Shown: positions 33,358-41,384, counted from the first letter of the stretch. The stretch: 64,000 bases of DNA from Streptomyces sp. NBC_01288 (GCF_035982055.1 NZ_CP108427.1:3968001-4032000); one strand, 5' to 3'. Notes: a model not told the origin generated them from the sequence alone. Translations and numbers: made by a program.

Positions 33358-34152
33358 CTACGACCGGGCTTTCCACCAGGGGCTCCAACTCCCGCAGCTG
33401 ACGGCCTGGAAAATACAGCCGAAGCTGGCCGAGCCCCGGACGACCTGCACCACGGCATCGCCCTGCGGGGTGTGGTCGGTGAACCGGTCGCGGTCGTCGA
33501 AGAGTTCGTCATGGCACTCGGCCCAGTTCTGGGCGAAGGCGGCGGCCAGTCCGGCCACCGCGGGTCCGCTCACCTGGACGTGGGTGTCGCGCCACTCGTC
33601 CGGGGTGCGCGCGGCGCCGCACCATTCCTCGGCGATGCCGACGCCGCCGGTGAAGGCCGTCTCCTCGTCGACGACGAGGACCTTGCGGTGACAGCGGTGG
33701 TTCTGTTTCAGCGGGGAGAGGTACAACGGCTTGCGGAACCAGGCCAGTTGCACGCCCGCCCGCTCCATCGCCTCCAGCTGGTCCTTCTCGATGAGCCGGC
33801 TCCCGAAGCCGTCCAACAGTAGCCGTACCCGCACTCCTTCGCGCGCCCGTTCCGCGAGCGCGTCGGCGAACTGCCGGGCGATCTCGCCCTTCCAGTACAC
33901 GAACGTCATCATGTCCACGGTGTGGTGGGCGGAACGGATCCGGCCCAGCATGGCGCCGAAGATCTCGTCCCCGTTGCGCAACGGGAGCAGCGCGTTGCCT
34001 TCCGTGGCCGCGATCCCTATGAGCCGTTCCAGCCCGCGTCTGGTGCGCCGGGCCCGGTCGTCGAGGACGCTCCCGACGTCCTCCGCGCCGCCAGGCTCCT
34101 CGGACCTGACGGTTCCCGCCGTTGCGGCGGCTGCGTTCTGCGTGTTTGGCAT
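33358..34152 (-). pseudogene. Phospholipase D-like/cardiolipin synthase-like protein, C-terminally truncated
   Basis: The 264-residue product keeps one PLD domain: region ALLPLRNGDEIFGAML, then RCHRKVLVVDEETAFTGGVGIAEEW (residues about 170-194), which contains an intact HxKxxxxD motif. Normal relatives have about 400 residues with a second HKD motif. Here the family sequence ends at VVQVVRGSASFG and is replaced by about 19 unrelated residues (CIFQAVSCG...) up to a TAG at 33358-33360. The break, near 33417, is about 120 bp from the IS5-type remnant. With a single HKD motif the chain could still dimerise, but a gene broken by insertion and deletion is more likely. AGGAAGG precedes the ATG. It is divergent from the DUF1206 gene. 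Confidence 0.8.
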
Positions 34153-34194
34153 GGCTGCACCTTCCTGGACATCGAGCCGGAGGACAAAACCCGG

Positions 34195-35067
34195 ATGACC
34201 TCGTCCTTCGAGGGCATCCGGAACGGCATGGCTACTGGATCGGCAACGGCACGCGGGCAGGGACAGGCCCGCCGTGCGGCGAACAGCAAGGCGGTCGCGG
34301 CGGCGGCCCGTACGGGCTTCGTGGCCCGCGGGGTCATCTACGTACTGATCGGCGTCCTCTCCCTGCGGATCGCCTTCTTCGGCGGCGGTAAGCAGGCCGA
34401 CCGGGGTGGCGCGATCGCGGAGATCGCCCAGAAGCCCTTCGGCACAGTGCTGTTGTGGCTGCTGGGGATCGCGCTGGCCGGGATGTCCCTGTGGCGGCTG
34501 TCCGAGGCCGCCTTCGGGCAGGCGGGCCCCGACGGCGACAAGCCGGGCAAGAGGGCGATGGCGGCGGGCCGTTCCGTCTTCTACGGCTTCGTCGCGTACT
34601 CCGTGCTCTCCTACGCGGGCGGGGACAAGGGCAGTGGCAGCGGCAGTTCCGACAAGAACTCCCAGGACGTCACGGCGAAGGCGCTGGACTGGCCCGGCGG
34701 GCAGTGGATCGTCGGCATCGCCGGTGCCGCGGTGACCGCTGCCGGCGTGTGGATCGCTGTCCGTGCGCTCCTGCGCAAGTTCGAGAAGCATCTGAAGACG
34801 GCGGAGATGTCCCGGACGACGCGTCAAGTCGTCGTCTCCTTCGGTGTGTTCGGCGGTACGGCCCGGGGCATCGTCTTCGCCACGGCGGGCGGCTTCGCCA
34901 TCGCCGCGGCGGTCCGGCACAAGCCCGGCGAGGCCAAGGGCATGGACGACACCCTGCGTACCTTCGCCGGCACCCCTGCGGGACCCTGGCTGCTGGCGCT
35001 GATAGCGGTCGGCCTCATGGCCTTCGGGGTCTTCTCCTGGGCCAACGCACGCTGGCGCGACGTCTGA
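34195..35067 (+). CDS. DUF1206 membrane protein
   Basis: A 290-residue integral membrane protein with six hydrophobic segments arranged as three repeats, as is known for the DUF1206 family. Each repeat contains a RxGFVARGVIY-like block: ARTGFVARGVIYVLIGVLS (residues about 39-57), GKRAMAAGRSVFYGFVAYSVLS (about 118-139) and GVFGGTARGIVFATAGGF (about 219-236). The function is unknown. The ATG at 34195 has GGAGGA 10 nt upstream. It is divergent from the truncated PLD gene with only 42 nt between them, and ends before a strong shared hairpin. Confidence 0.88.
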   Translation: MTSSFEGIRNGMATGSATARGQGQARRAANSKAVAAAARTGFVARGVIYVLIGVLSLRIAFFGGGKQADRGGAIAEIAQKPFGTVLLWLLGIALAGMSLWRLSEAAFGQAGPDGDKPGKRAMAAGRSVFYGFVAYSVLSYAGGDKGSGSGSSDKNSQDVTAKALDWPGGQWIVGIAGAAVTAAGVWIAVRALLRKFEKHLKTAEMSRTTRQVVVSFGVFGGTARGIVFATAGGFAIAAAVRHKPGEAKGMDDTLRTFAGTPAGPWLLALIAVGLMAFGVFSWANARWRDV

Positions 35068-35272
35068 CCCGACGGCGCGGTTGCGGTTGCGGTTGCGGCA
35101 CCCCGTCACACGTCGACGGTGCCGTGGCCCGCGCCGCCGACGCCTTGTCAGGAACGCGCGGTGGACATCACCGACGAGGGACTGTGCATCGCCGTCGGGA
35201 TCGCCGGCACCGGCACACCCATGTGAGCCGTGGACACCGTTTGCTACGCGTCGGAGTCGAGCGGAGCCGCAG

Positions 35273-35322
35273 CACACCGGCTGCTCCCCACCTCACAAGG
35301 GAGACGGGGAGCAGCCGGTGTG
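35273..35322. terminator. 17-bp bidirectional hairpin terminator
   Basis: Perfect arms of 17 bp (35273-35289 and 35306-35322) surround a 16-nt loop. The DUF1206 gene ends 205 nt to the left and the sigma factor gene on the other strand ends 17 nt to the right. The sequence between the DUF1206 stop and the stem (35068-35272) has a TTGCGG microrepeat and no clear gene. Confidence 0.8.
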
Positions 35323-35339
35323 TTGCGGATCCGCGCGGC

Positions 35340-36179
35340 CTAGTTGGTGGTGAGCATGCCTGCGCGGAGCTTGGCGAGGGTGCGGTTGAGCAGGCGGGAG
35401 ATGTGCATCTGGGAGACGCCGAGGTGTTCGCCGATCTGGGCCTGGGTGAGTTCGTCGACGAACCGCATGTGGATGATGCGCCGTTCGCGGTCGCCGAGTT
35501 CGGCGATCAGGGGGGCCAGGGCGTTGAAGTCCTCGACGAGTTCGAGGGCGTTGTCGTCGAGGCCGATGAAGTCGGCCAGCGCGGCTTCGCCGTCGTCGCC
35601 GGAGTTGATGGCGGCGTCGAGGGAGGCGGAGTTGTAGCCGTTGGAGGCGAGCCGTGCCTCGTTGACCTCTTCCTCGCTGAGGCACATCAGCTGGGAGAGT
35701 TCCTTGGTGGTGGGCGTACGGCCGAGCCGGCTGCGGAGCTCTTCGTTGGCTTTCGCGAGCTGGACACGGGCTTCCTGGAGGCGGCGGGGGACGTGGACGG
35801 CCCAGGAGGTGTCGCGGAAGAAGCGCTTGATCTCGCCGGTGATGTAGGGGACGGCGAAGGAGGTGAACTCGACTTCGCGGGTGAGTTCGAACCGGTCGAT
35901 GGCCTTGATCAGCCCGATCGTGCCGACCTGGACGATGTCCTCCATCTCGTCCTGGCCGCGGCTGCGGAACCGCGAAGCCGCGTACCGGACGAGCGTGATG
36001 TTCATTTCGATGAGGGTGTCGCGCGCGTACTGGTACTCGTGCGTGCCCTCTTCGAGGAGGGCCAGCTGGTCGAGGAACAGCCGGGTCAGCTGACGGGCGT
36101 CCTTGGGGGCGACCTGTGAGGGGTCCGCGATCTCCGGCAGTACCCGGGTCTGTGCGTCCGCCGTCTTCGTCACCGTCAT
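35340..36179 (-). CDS. SigB/SigF-family alternative sigma factor
   Basis: A 279-residue sigma factor with regions 2, 3 and 4. Region 2 has RYAASRFRSRGQDEMEDIVQVGTIGLIKAIDRFELTREVEFTSFAVPYITGEIKRFFRDTSW; region 3 is ELRSRLGRTPTTKELSQLM; region 4 ends LTQAQIGEHLGVSQMHISRLLNRTLAKLR. This length and the RFFRDTSWAVHVPRR block mark the stress/sporulation SigB-SigF-SigG group of actinomycetes, usually held by an RsbW-type anti-sigma. Such an ATPase gene lies at 36925-37323, after the PRC-barrel gene. The protein directs polymerase to general-stress or developmental promoters. Which of the several Streptomyces paralogues it is cannot be told here. Confidence 0.92.
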   Translation of the reverse strand: MTVTKTADAQTRVLPEIADPSQVAPKDARQLTRLFLDQLALLEEGTHEYQYARDTLIEMNITLVRYAASRFRSRGQDEMEDIVQVGTIGLIKAIDRFELTREVEFTSFAVPYITGEIKRFFRDTSWAVHVPRRLQEARVQLAKANEELRSRLGRTPTTKELSQLMCLSEEEVNEARLASNGYNSASLDAAINSGDDGEAALADFIGLDDNALELVEDFNALAPLIAELGDRERRIIHMRFVDELTQAQIGEHLGVSQMHISRLLNRTLAKLRAGMLTTN

Positions 36180-36284
36180 GTCAGGCCCCTCCCGCGTTGT
36201 CCGGACTCCGTGCCGCCGGTTCCTTGTCCGCCGACAATGATCGGCCTACCCGGGTTCGCGGAATGCATGCCAGGTGATTTCGGA

Positions 36285-36319
36285 GCGGGGCCGGCCGGAG
36301 TGTCTCCGGCCGGCCCCGC
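36285..36319 (-). terminator. Hairpin terminator after the PRC-barrel gene
   Basis: A 16-bp perfect stem (36285-36300 and 36304-36319) with a 3-nt loop lies 20 nt beyond the PRC-barrel stop on the minus strand and about 105 nt before the sigma factor start. The two genes are therefore probably separate transcripts. Confidence 0.75.
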
Positions 36320-36338
36320 GTCCGGGCTGATGCTGACA

Positions 36339-36692
36339 TCAGACGCATCGCTGGGTCTGGTAGTACTCGGCGACCTGCGCGTGGTAGCCGGCGTCGCCGA
36401 CGTGCTTGTCCTTGTCGAACTCGGGGGACTCCCTGATCTGGTCCCGCGTGAGGCCGACGTAGATCTTGCCCTCGGCCTGGTCGACCGTCTTCACGGTTCC
36501 GGCGGGCAGCAGGACGTGCTGGCCGAAGATCCACACGCCGGTGTCGACGACGAGATACGCGGAGGCGACGTCGTCCGAGTGCTTGTCGACCTTGCCGATG
36601 CCGCCGTCGATGGCCTCGACCTTGTAGCCGATCAGGTCGGTGCCCGTGATGTGGCCGGTGGTCGGCTGGTAGCCCCAGATGTTGTCACTCAT
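36339..36692 (-). CDS. PRC-barrel domain protein
   Basis: A 117-residue soluble protein. Residues about 20-95 fit a PRC-barrel: LIGYKVEAIDGGIGKVDKHS, then ASAYLVVDTGVWIFGQHVLLPAGTV and KIYVGLTRDQI. PRC-barrels occur in photosynthetic reaction centres, RimM and many small stress proteins, where they bind proteins or RNA. In Streptomyces such genes are often found near SigB-type sigma genes and are stress induced, which agrees with the neighbour here. GAGGGAG precedes the ATG; an ORF extension of eleven residues upstream lacks support. The precise role is unknown. Confidence 0.85.
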   Translation of the reverse strand: MSDNIWGYQPTTGHITGTDLIGYKVEAIDGGIGKVDKHSDDVASAYLVVDTGVWIFGQHVLLPAGTVKTVDQAEGKIYVGLTRDQIRESPEFDKDKHVGDAGYHAQVAEYYQTQRCV

Positions 36693-36924
36693 GAAAACGG
36701 CTCCCTCATCGAGATTCTTTGTCATTCCCGCAGTCGAACCGCGGAGTCGTACCGGCGTTGTCGAATTCAGTGACGTCTCTTCACAACTTCAGAAATCGGA
36801 GTGCCGCGCCAGAACGTGATGGGTGTCCGCCTACCAGCGGTACCAGCGGCCACGCTTGCCCCCTTCACGTGCCCTGTGGAGCGATCTTCACTCCCGTGAC
36901 CCGTGCCGTTTCCGGGTCCCAGCG

Positions 36925-37323
36925 TCACCGGGCGAGGAGGGCGCTCACGGTCTTGCCGCCGGCCGCCCGACGGGTCACGGCGGTGGTCTGGGCGAGGCGG
37001 TCGACCATGGGCCAGCCGAAGCCTCCCGTGCCGCCGTTCAGGTCGGGGGTACGCATGCGTGGCATCTGGGGGCTGCGGTCGTGCACGGCCACCTCGACGC
37101 CGTCCGGGTACGCGGTCAGGTTCAGGGTGCAGGTACCGCCGCCGTGACGCAGGGCGTTGGTGACGAGTTCCGAGACGACCAGGACCACGGTGTCGGCGGC
37201 CTCGGCTGCGATCGGGCGGTCGAGGCCTCCGAGGAAGGCCCGGGCGCTGTCGCGTGCGCCGGCGACGGAGGTCGCGGAGCCGACGGTCGCGACGTCGACG
37301 CTCATGGTGCTCATGGTGCTCAT
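36925..37323 (-). CDS. Anti-sigma-type ATP-binding protein (RsbW/SpoIIAB-like HATPase)
   Basis: A 132-residue single-domain GHKL ATPase. The N-box is VVLVVSELVTNALRHGGG (residues about 46-63), followed by AVHDRSPQMPR (G1-like Asp) and GGTGGFGWPMVDRL (G2). The family binds and inhibits sigma factors and phosphorylates anti-anti-sigma proteins. The start shows three near-identical repeats of ATGAGC(ACC); the first ATG has GGGGAG at 5-nt distance and is chosen. It lies near the SigB/F-type sigma gene on the same strand, so that sigma factor is the obvious candidate partner, though no anti-anti-sigma gene is adjacent. Confidence 0.88.
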   Translation of the reverse strand: MSTMSTMSVDVATVGSATSVAGARDSARAFLGGLDRPIAAEAADTVVLVVSELVTNALRHGGGTCTLNLTAYPDGVEVAVHDRSPQMPRMRTPDLNGGTGGFGWPMVDRLAQTTAVTRRAAGGKTVSALLAR

Positions 37324-38006
37324 CAGGTCTCCCCGGTCTCTGGATCGTTGTCCGGTTCTGCCTGGCGGGTCTTGTGCCCCGGCCTGTGGCTCGCCAATCA
37401 GGCGGGGACAGCCCTCGCTCCTGCGCCCGCCGCTGTTCGAGGCGGATTGCCTGGCTGTCGAACACGCGGAAATCTATGTTTGTTGGAGTAGACATTGGAG
37501 CGTGGGCGTGATTATGGTTCTCTCGTAGCCCAGAGAAACAGCAGGGCCCGGCAGACACGAACTGCCGGGCGGAGCAGTACCCGCAGGTGCAGTTCGCAGG
37601 ACGGTGCGGTGGTGGAGTTCCGAAGCCAGAGCGGTTGCAGGACGGCGACGGGACTGACGACCGGACCGGGTGGCCCGCAGTGATCAGGGGCCGCCATGAG
37701 CAGGACCCGGCAGTACGCAGTACCCCACTTGTAAGCAGTTGACCCCAGAGGGAAGAACGGAGGAGCCGAGCGCCATCAGGATCGCCCGGGCCGACATCTT
37801 GAACCCGGGTACCGCAGGACATCGATAGTGAGGTGGTCTCCGGTCAAGCAACCGCGATCCCAGCGGCCCCGACGGCATTCAGGTCAGGGCAGCGGAAACA
37901 GAGGGCCGACGCCTCGTCAGGGTCGGCAGATGGTGTAGCAGTTCCTTCGGGGCCTTGGTGCCGTACGGCACCAAGGCCCCTCGACGCGTTCCACAGAGAG
38001 GTGCGA
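37324..38006. other. 683-bp gap with structured sequence: probable promoters and long leader of the MerR-like gene
   Basis: No credible gene lies here. Two structures stand out: a 9-bp stem with 7-nt loop (37546-37554 and 37562-37570, GCCCGGCAG and complement), and a 32-bp uninterrupted perfect palindrome at 37949-37980 that ends 26 nt before the MerR-like ATG. The segment 37440-37530 is locally AT-rich (TTGTTGGAGTAGACATTGG) and may hold the promoters for both flanking genes. If transcription starts there, the MerR-like message has a leader of about 480 nt, or an independent small RNA is encoded. Confidence 0.5.
37949..37980. promoter_or_regulatory. 32-bp perfect palindrome upstream of the MerR-like gene
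   Basis: GGGGCCTTGGTGCCGT (37949-37964) is followed with no spacer by its exact complement (37965-37980). As RNA it would form a 14-bp stem with a minimal loop, an attenuator or terminator; as DNA it has the dyad length of a MerR-type operator. It is 26 nt from the ATG and 20 nt from the GAGAGG ribosome-binding site. Confidence 0.7.
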
Positions 38007-38345
38007 ATGACAGCAGACGACTCGTTCAGCCGTATCGACGACGACGACTACCCCGCCTACACGATGGGCGGAGCCGCCGAACTGCTCGGCACCACCCAGG
38101 GCTTCCTCCGCGCCATCGGCGAAGCCCGCCTCATCACCCCGCTCCGCTCCGAAGGCGGACACCGCCGCTACTCCCGCTACCAGCTGCGCATCGCCGCCCG
38201 CGCCCGGGAACTCGTCGACCACGGCACGTCCGTCGAGGCCGCCTGCCGCATCATCATCCTCGAAGACCAGCTCGAAGAAGCCCAGCGCATCAACGCCGAA
38301 TACCGCCGCACCGCGGAAGCGGCGGACCCGACGAGCACGGCCTGA
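38007..38345 (+). CDS. MerR-like helix-turn-helix regulator
   Basis: A 112-residue DNA-binding protein. Residues about 15-85 match the MerR fold: YTMGGAAELLGTTQGFLRAI (first helix-turn-helix), then EGGHRRYSRYQLRIAARARELVDHG (wing and second helix). A coiled-coil-like C-terminus (IIILEDQLEEAQRINAEYRR) would form the dimer. There is no added effector domain, so it is a short MerR protein like several found next to cold-shock genes in Streptomyces. GAGAGG precedes the ATG. A cold-shock gene lies 245 nt downstream on the same strand, with a terminator in between. Binding to the 32-bp palindrome before its own start is plausible. Confidence 0.85.
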   Translation: MTADDSFSRIDDDDYPAYTMGGAAELLGTTQGFLRAIGEARLITPLRSEGGHRRYSRYQLRIAARARELVDHGTSVEAACRIIILEDQLEEAQRINAEYRRTAEAADPTSTA

Positions 38346-38478
38346 GACAGCTGAGCCCGTCGGCAACGGCGGGCACCGCACTCCCGGTCCCGGTGTCCCG
38401 AGTGATCGCTTTCCCTGGTGACGCGGGGTGTGGGCATGTAGCGTCTGTGTCAGCTGTCGTGGTTCGGAATTCCCTACA

Positions 38479-38505
38479 GCCCACGCTCTTGGCGTGGGCG
38501 TTTTG
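38479..38505 (+). terminator. Hairpin with T-run between the MerR-like and cold-shock genes
   Basis: An 8-bp stem (GCCCACGC, 38479-38486, and GCGTGGGC, 38492-38499) with a 5-nt loop is followed by GTTTTGC. It is an intrinsic terminator for the MerR-like gene, or alternatively part of a long structured 5' leader of the cold-shock gene (start at 38590). Confidence 0.7.
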
Positions 38506-38589
38506 CTGTGCTGTGCCGCAGGGACCAGGGCGATCACCTCCGCCGTCCACAGGGAGTGGGAGGCGTTCATCGACTGGAAGGCATGAGAC

Positions 38590-38793
38590 ATGGCTACGGG
38601 AACTGTGAAGTGGTTCAACGCGGAGAAGGGCTTCGGCTTCATCGCCCAGGACGGCGGCGGCCCGGATGTCTTCGCGCACTACTCCGCGATCAACTCGTCG
38701 GGCTTCCGTGAGCTCCAGGAGGGCCAGGTCGTGACGTTCGACGTCACCCAGGGCCAGAAGGGCCCCCAGGCCGAAAACATCAGCCCGGCCTGA
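38590..38793 (+). CDS. Cold-shock domain protein (CspA family)
   Basis: A 67-residue single-domain nucleic-acid-binding protein. RNP1 (KGFGFIAQD, residues about 14-22) and RNP2 (DVFAHYSAI, about 26-34) are both intact, and the length is exactly that of the family. It binds single-stranded RNA and DNA as a chaperone that melts secondary structure, mainly in cold or growth transitions. Streptomyces carry many copies. GGAAGG lies before the ATG. The 90-nt leader between the upstream hairpin and the start contains CGATCACCTCC and could take part in cold regulation. A small hairpin terminator follows the stop by 8 nt. Confidence 0.97.
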   Translation: MATGTVKWFNAEKGFGFIAQDGGGPDVFAHYSAINSSGFRELQEGQVVTFDVTQGQKGPQAENISPA

Positions 38794-38801
38794 CCTCGCA
38801 C

Positions 38802-38821
38802 CCCTGCCCGAGGGGGCAGGG
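38802..38821 (+). terminator. Hairpin terminator after the cold-shock gene
   Basis: CCCTGCCC (38802-38809) and GGGCAGGG (38814-38821) form an 8-bp stem with a 4-nt loop 9 nt downstream of the stop. The 282 bp after it up to the next gene hold no gene that I can support. Confidence 0.7.
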
Positions 38822-39103
38822 CGTCGACAGGACTTGCAGAGCACAGGATCAGGGCCACCCGGCAACGGCTGGGCGGCCCTGGCCCGTTGAAGTGGATCCG
38901 GGGTCGGCGCAACCTCGGGCGCGGCCTTCCCCGACCTGCGGTCCGCGTGCAGGACGCGCCAGGCGGTGAGTTCGATCCCGGTCAGGGCCTCAGACACCTC
39001 CGGCCGGCGCGTCAACAGGCCGTGCGACACGCCAGGTTGGAGCCCCCGTACCGACCTCGGCCCGCAGGCCGCCGGCGACCTGTCCGCTCCTGGCGCGACA
39101 TCC

Positions 39104-39313
39104 CTACAGCGCCCCGCCGCCCCTCGGCCGCCAGTCGTCCTGGCTGCGCGTCGGCGCCGCCTGAACCCCCGCGTCCCGCGCCGCCCTGAACGCGGCCACC
39201 GCCCGCCGCTCCGCCTCGCCGTCCACGTCACCCTCGCGGAGAGCCGCGCCCAGCAGGCCCGGGAGACCGGAGGGGTCAGGGAGGCCGGGCAGGCCCGTGT
39301 CGTGGTCAGCCAT
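39104..39313 (-). CDS. Short sigma-associated protein, truncated relative of the 30928-32106 product
   Basis: A 69-residue soluble protein. ADHDTGLPGLPDPSGLPGLLG is followed by EAERRAVAAFRAARDAGVQ, which lines up with EEAALAAFRAAR in the membrane-anchored accessory protein at 30928-32106. The membrane helix and extracellular part are missing, and the tail (RSQDDWRPRGGGAL) ends in TAG. Its ATG overlaps the upstream ECF sigma gene by eight bases, the same order and coupling as the other module. It is either a shortened accessory protein that keeps only the sigma-facing part or a decayed remnant. No known domain is recognised. Confidence 0.7.
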   Translation of the reverse strand: MADHDTGLPGLPDPSGLPGLLGAALREGDVDGEAERRAVAAFRAARDAGVQAAPTRSQDDWRPRGGGAL

Positions 39314-39917
39314 GTCCGTCTCCGTCCCTCTCCCCCACACCGTCCGTCACGCCCAGTTCGCGCGCGAGCCGCCTCAACCCCCGGTAGGCAGCCGTACGCA
39401 CCGCACCCGGCCGCTTGCCCAACACCCGTGCGGCGGCGGGCCCGTCGAGCCCCACGACCACCCGCAGCAGCACGGCCTCGGCCTGGTCCTGCGGCAACCC
39501 CCGGACCAGCCCGAGCGCGTACTCCGTGGAGAGGGACTCCAGCGCCTGGTCGTGGGTGCTGTGCGGGCCGGGCAGTTCGAGTACGTCCTGTTCGAGCGTC
39601 GCCGGTCTCGGACGCACCCTCAGCCGCCGTAGATGGTCGAGCGCCCGGTGCCGGGCGATGGTCGCCGTCCAGCCGCGGAAGCCCGCCCCGTCGCCCCGGA
39701 ACCGGCCCAGGTCGCGGGCGATCTCCAGCCACGCGTCGGACGCCACGTCCTCGGCGTCGTCGCCGACGAGCCCGCGCAGATACCCGAGCAGCCCGGGCTG
39801 CACGATCCGGTACGCGACCGCGAAAGCGCCGTCGTCGCCCTCCTGGGCCCGCGCGACGGCCGCGCCCAGTTCCCCGTCGTGCGCGTGCCCGCGCCGGGGC
39901 TCGCCTGTCTTGCCCAA
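39306..39917 (-). CDS. RNA polymerase ECF-type sigma factor, second copy
   Basis: A 203-residue ECF sigma factor and paralogue of the 32106-32768 product. Region 2: AFAVAYRIVQPGLLGYLRGLVGDDAEDVASDAWLEIARDLGRFRGDGAGFRGWTATIARHRALDHLR. Region 4: GLPQDQAEAVLLRVVVGLDGPAAARVLGKRPGAVRTAAYRGLRRL. The start is the TTG at 39917, preceded by GAGGAC at 5 nt; upstream extension has no ribosome-binding site and odd composition. A short accessory gene overlaps its stop. The two sigma modules probably come from one duplication, since both sigma genes and both accessory genes are related in the same order. Confidence 0.88.
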   Translation of the reverse strand: MGKTGEPRRGHAHDGELGAAVARAQEGDDGAFAVAYRIVQPGLLGYLRGLVGDDAEDVASDAWLEIARDLGRFRGDGAGFRGWTATIARHRALDHLRRLRVRPRPATLEQDVLELPGPHSTHDQALESLSTEYALGLVRGLPQDQAEAVLLRVVVGLDGPAAARVLGKRPGAVRTAAYRGLRRLARELGVTDGVGERDGDGHG

Positions 39918-40173
39918 GGACTGTCCTCGTCCGTACCGAGTGCGCGAAGTATCCGTATCGGGGCGGCGGTTCCCCGCCGTCCGTGCCGGCGCGACGCACC
40001 CCCGCACCCCCGTGCAGCGATCCCCCGCACCCCTCATCGCCATCAGCGCCGCCCCTCACAGAAACGTCACAGCCCGCGGCCCGTCCGGCACATCTCCGGC
40101 CCGTCGGCGGGGCACGGTCCCTCTGGCCCCGGTGTACGTCCGCCCGTGGCGTCCCCGCGAACGAAGGAGACCC

Positions 40174-41364
40174 ATGTCCGACCTCCGTATCGGTGTCCTG
40201 GGCTACGGCCTGCGCGGCAGCCTCGCCCGCGTCGCCCACCGCCCCGGCGCGGGCTCCCGCGTCACCGCCCTCGCGGACCCCGACCCGGCGGCCCGCCGAC
40301 AGGCGACAGCGGACTTCCCGGGTGTCTCGACAACCGCCGCCCATCGGGAAGTCGTCACGTCCCCTCACGTCGACGCGGTCCTCGTCCTCACCCCCGACCA
40401 CACCCACGCCGACCTCGCCTGCGAGGCGCTGCGCGCGGGCAGGCCGGTCCTCGTCGAGAAGCCGCTCGACATCACCGTCGAACGCTGCGACCGCGTCCTG
40501 CGCACCGCCCACGAGACCGGCACCCGCCTCTACGTCGGCCACAACATGCGCCACATGCCGGTGATCCGCCTGCTGCGCGACCTCGTCGAGGGCGGTGCGA
40601 TCGGCACCGTGAAGACGGTGTGGGTACGGCACTTCGTCGGCTACGGCGGTGACTGGTACTTCAAGGACTGGCACGCCGAACGCCGTTACAGCACAGGCCT
40701 GTTGCTCCAGAAGGCCGCGCACGACCTCGACGTGGTGCACTGGCTGGCCGGCGGATACACCCGCCAAGTCCAGGCGTTCGGCGACCTGTTGGTCTACGGC
40801 GGCCTCCCGCACCGGCGTGCGCCCGGCGAGCCGAAGACCGCCGACTGGTACACCGAGGACGGACACTGGCCGCCGCACACCCAGCGGGCGCTCAACCCGG
40901 TCATCGACGTCGAGGACGTGTCGTTGGTCAACATGCGCCTGGACAACGGGGTGTTGGCCGCCTACCAGCAGTGCCACTTCACCCCCGACTACTGGCGCAA
41001 CTACACCGTCATCGGCGACGCGGGGAGACTGGAGAACTTCGGCGACGGTCCGGGCGCGGTGGTGAAGGTGTGGAACAGTCGCCGTTCGGAATACCGGGAG
41101 CACGCCGACGCCGAGCACCGGGTCCCGGACACCGGGCAGAACGGCGAACACGGCGGCGCCGACCCGCTGTTGATCGACGAGTTCCTGCGCTTCGTACGGC
41201 ACGGCGGCCGCACGGACACCTCGCCCGTCGCCGCGCGGATGGCCGTGGCCGCCGGGTCCGGGGCCACCGAGTCACTGCGGGACGGCGGCAGCCCGCGCGA
41301 GGTGCCGCCCCTCGATCCGGAACTCGTCGCCTACTTCGAGCGGGGTCAAGTGCGGGCTTCGTAG
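40174..41364 (+). CDS. Gfo/Idh/MocA-family oxidoreductase
   Basis: A 396-residue NAD(P)-dependent sugar or inositol dehydrogenase-like enzyme. The Rossmann motif is RIGVLGYGLRGSLARVA (residues about 5-21), the family lysine lies in RPVLVEKPLDITVERCD (EKP at about 98-100), and a later YVGHNMRHMPVIRLL and AAHDLDVVHWL carry the substrate-side His. The C-terminal beta-sheet domain (VEDVSLVNMRLDNGVLAAYQQCHF) is complete. Members oxidise or reduce a hydroxyl of sugars, inositols or related compounds. GAAGGAG lies before the ATG. The neighbour on the right is convergent; no sugar operon surrounds it, so the substrate is unknown. Confidence 0.9.
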   Translation: MSDLRIGVLGYGLRGSLARVAHRPGAGSRVTALADPDPAARRQATADFPGVSTTAAHREVVTSPHVDAVLVLTPDHTHADLACEALRAGRPVLVEKPLDITVERCDRVLRTAHETGTRLYVGHNMRHMPVIRLLRDLVEGGAIGTVKTVWVRHFVGYGGDWYFKDWHAERRYSTGLLLQKAAHDLDVVHWLAGGYTRQVQAFGDLLVYGGLPHRRAPGEPKTADWYTEDGHWPPHTQRALNPVIDVEDVSLVNMRLDNGVLAAYQQCHFTPDYWRNYTVIGDAGRLENFGDGPGAVVKVWNSRRSEYREHADAEHRVPDTGQNGEHGGADPLLIDEFLRFVRHGGRTDTSPVAARMAVAAGSGATESLRDGGSPREVPPLDPELVAYFERGQVRAS

Positions 41365-41384
41365 GACCAGTTGGAGGCGTGGGC

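Noticed and set aside
35081..35272. Small frame ending ITDEGLCIAVGIAGTGTPM before the strong terminator
   Set aside because: Too short, begins in a TTGCGG microrepeat, no ribosome-binding site; probably not a gene.
36180..36260. GGGTAG-like match upstream of the SigB/F-type gene as a SigB promoter
   Set aside because: The -10-like GGGTAG has no matching GTTT-type -35 at 14-16 nt, so autoregulation cannot be claimed from sequence.
37495..37683. 62-residue frame in the long gap before the MerR-like gene
   Set aside because: Composition is unlike protein, it overlaps an RNA-type hairpin, and no ribosome-binding site was seen.
38849..39070. A minus-strand open stretch containing RRPEVSEALTGIELTAWRVL
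   Set aside because: It reads like protein, but no start with a ribosome-binding site was found and the frame runs on without a stop through the antisense of the cold-shock gene. It could be a decayed gene; support is too weak to list.
38290..41202. 970-residue minus-strand open frame
   Set aside because: Antisense open frames are common at this GC content. It covers the cold-shock, ECF sigma and oxidoreductase genes and has low-complexity Arg/Ala/Gly composition.
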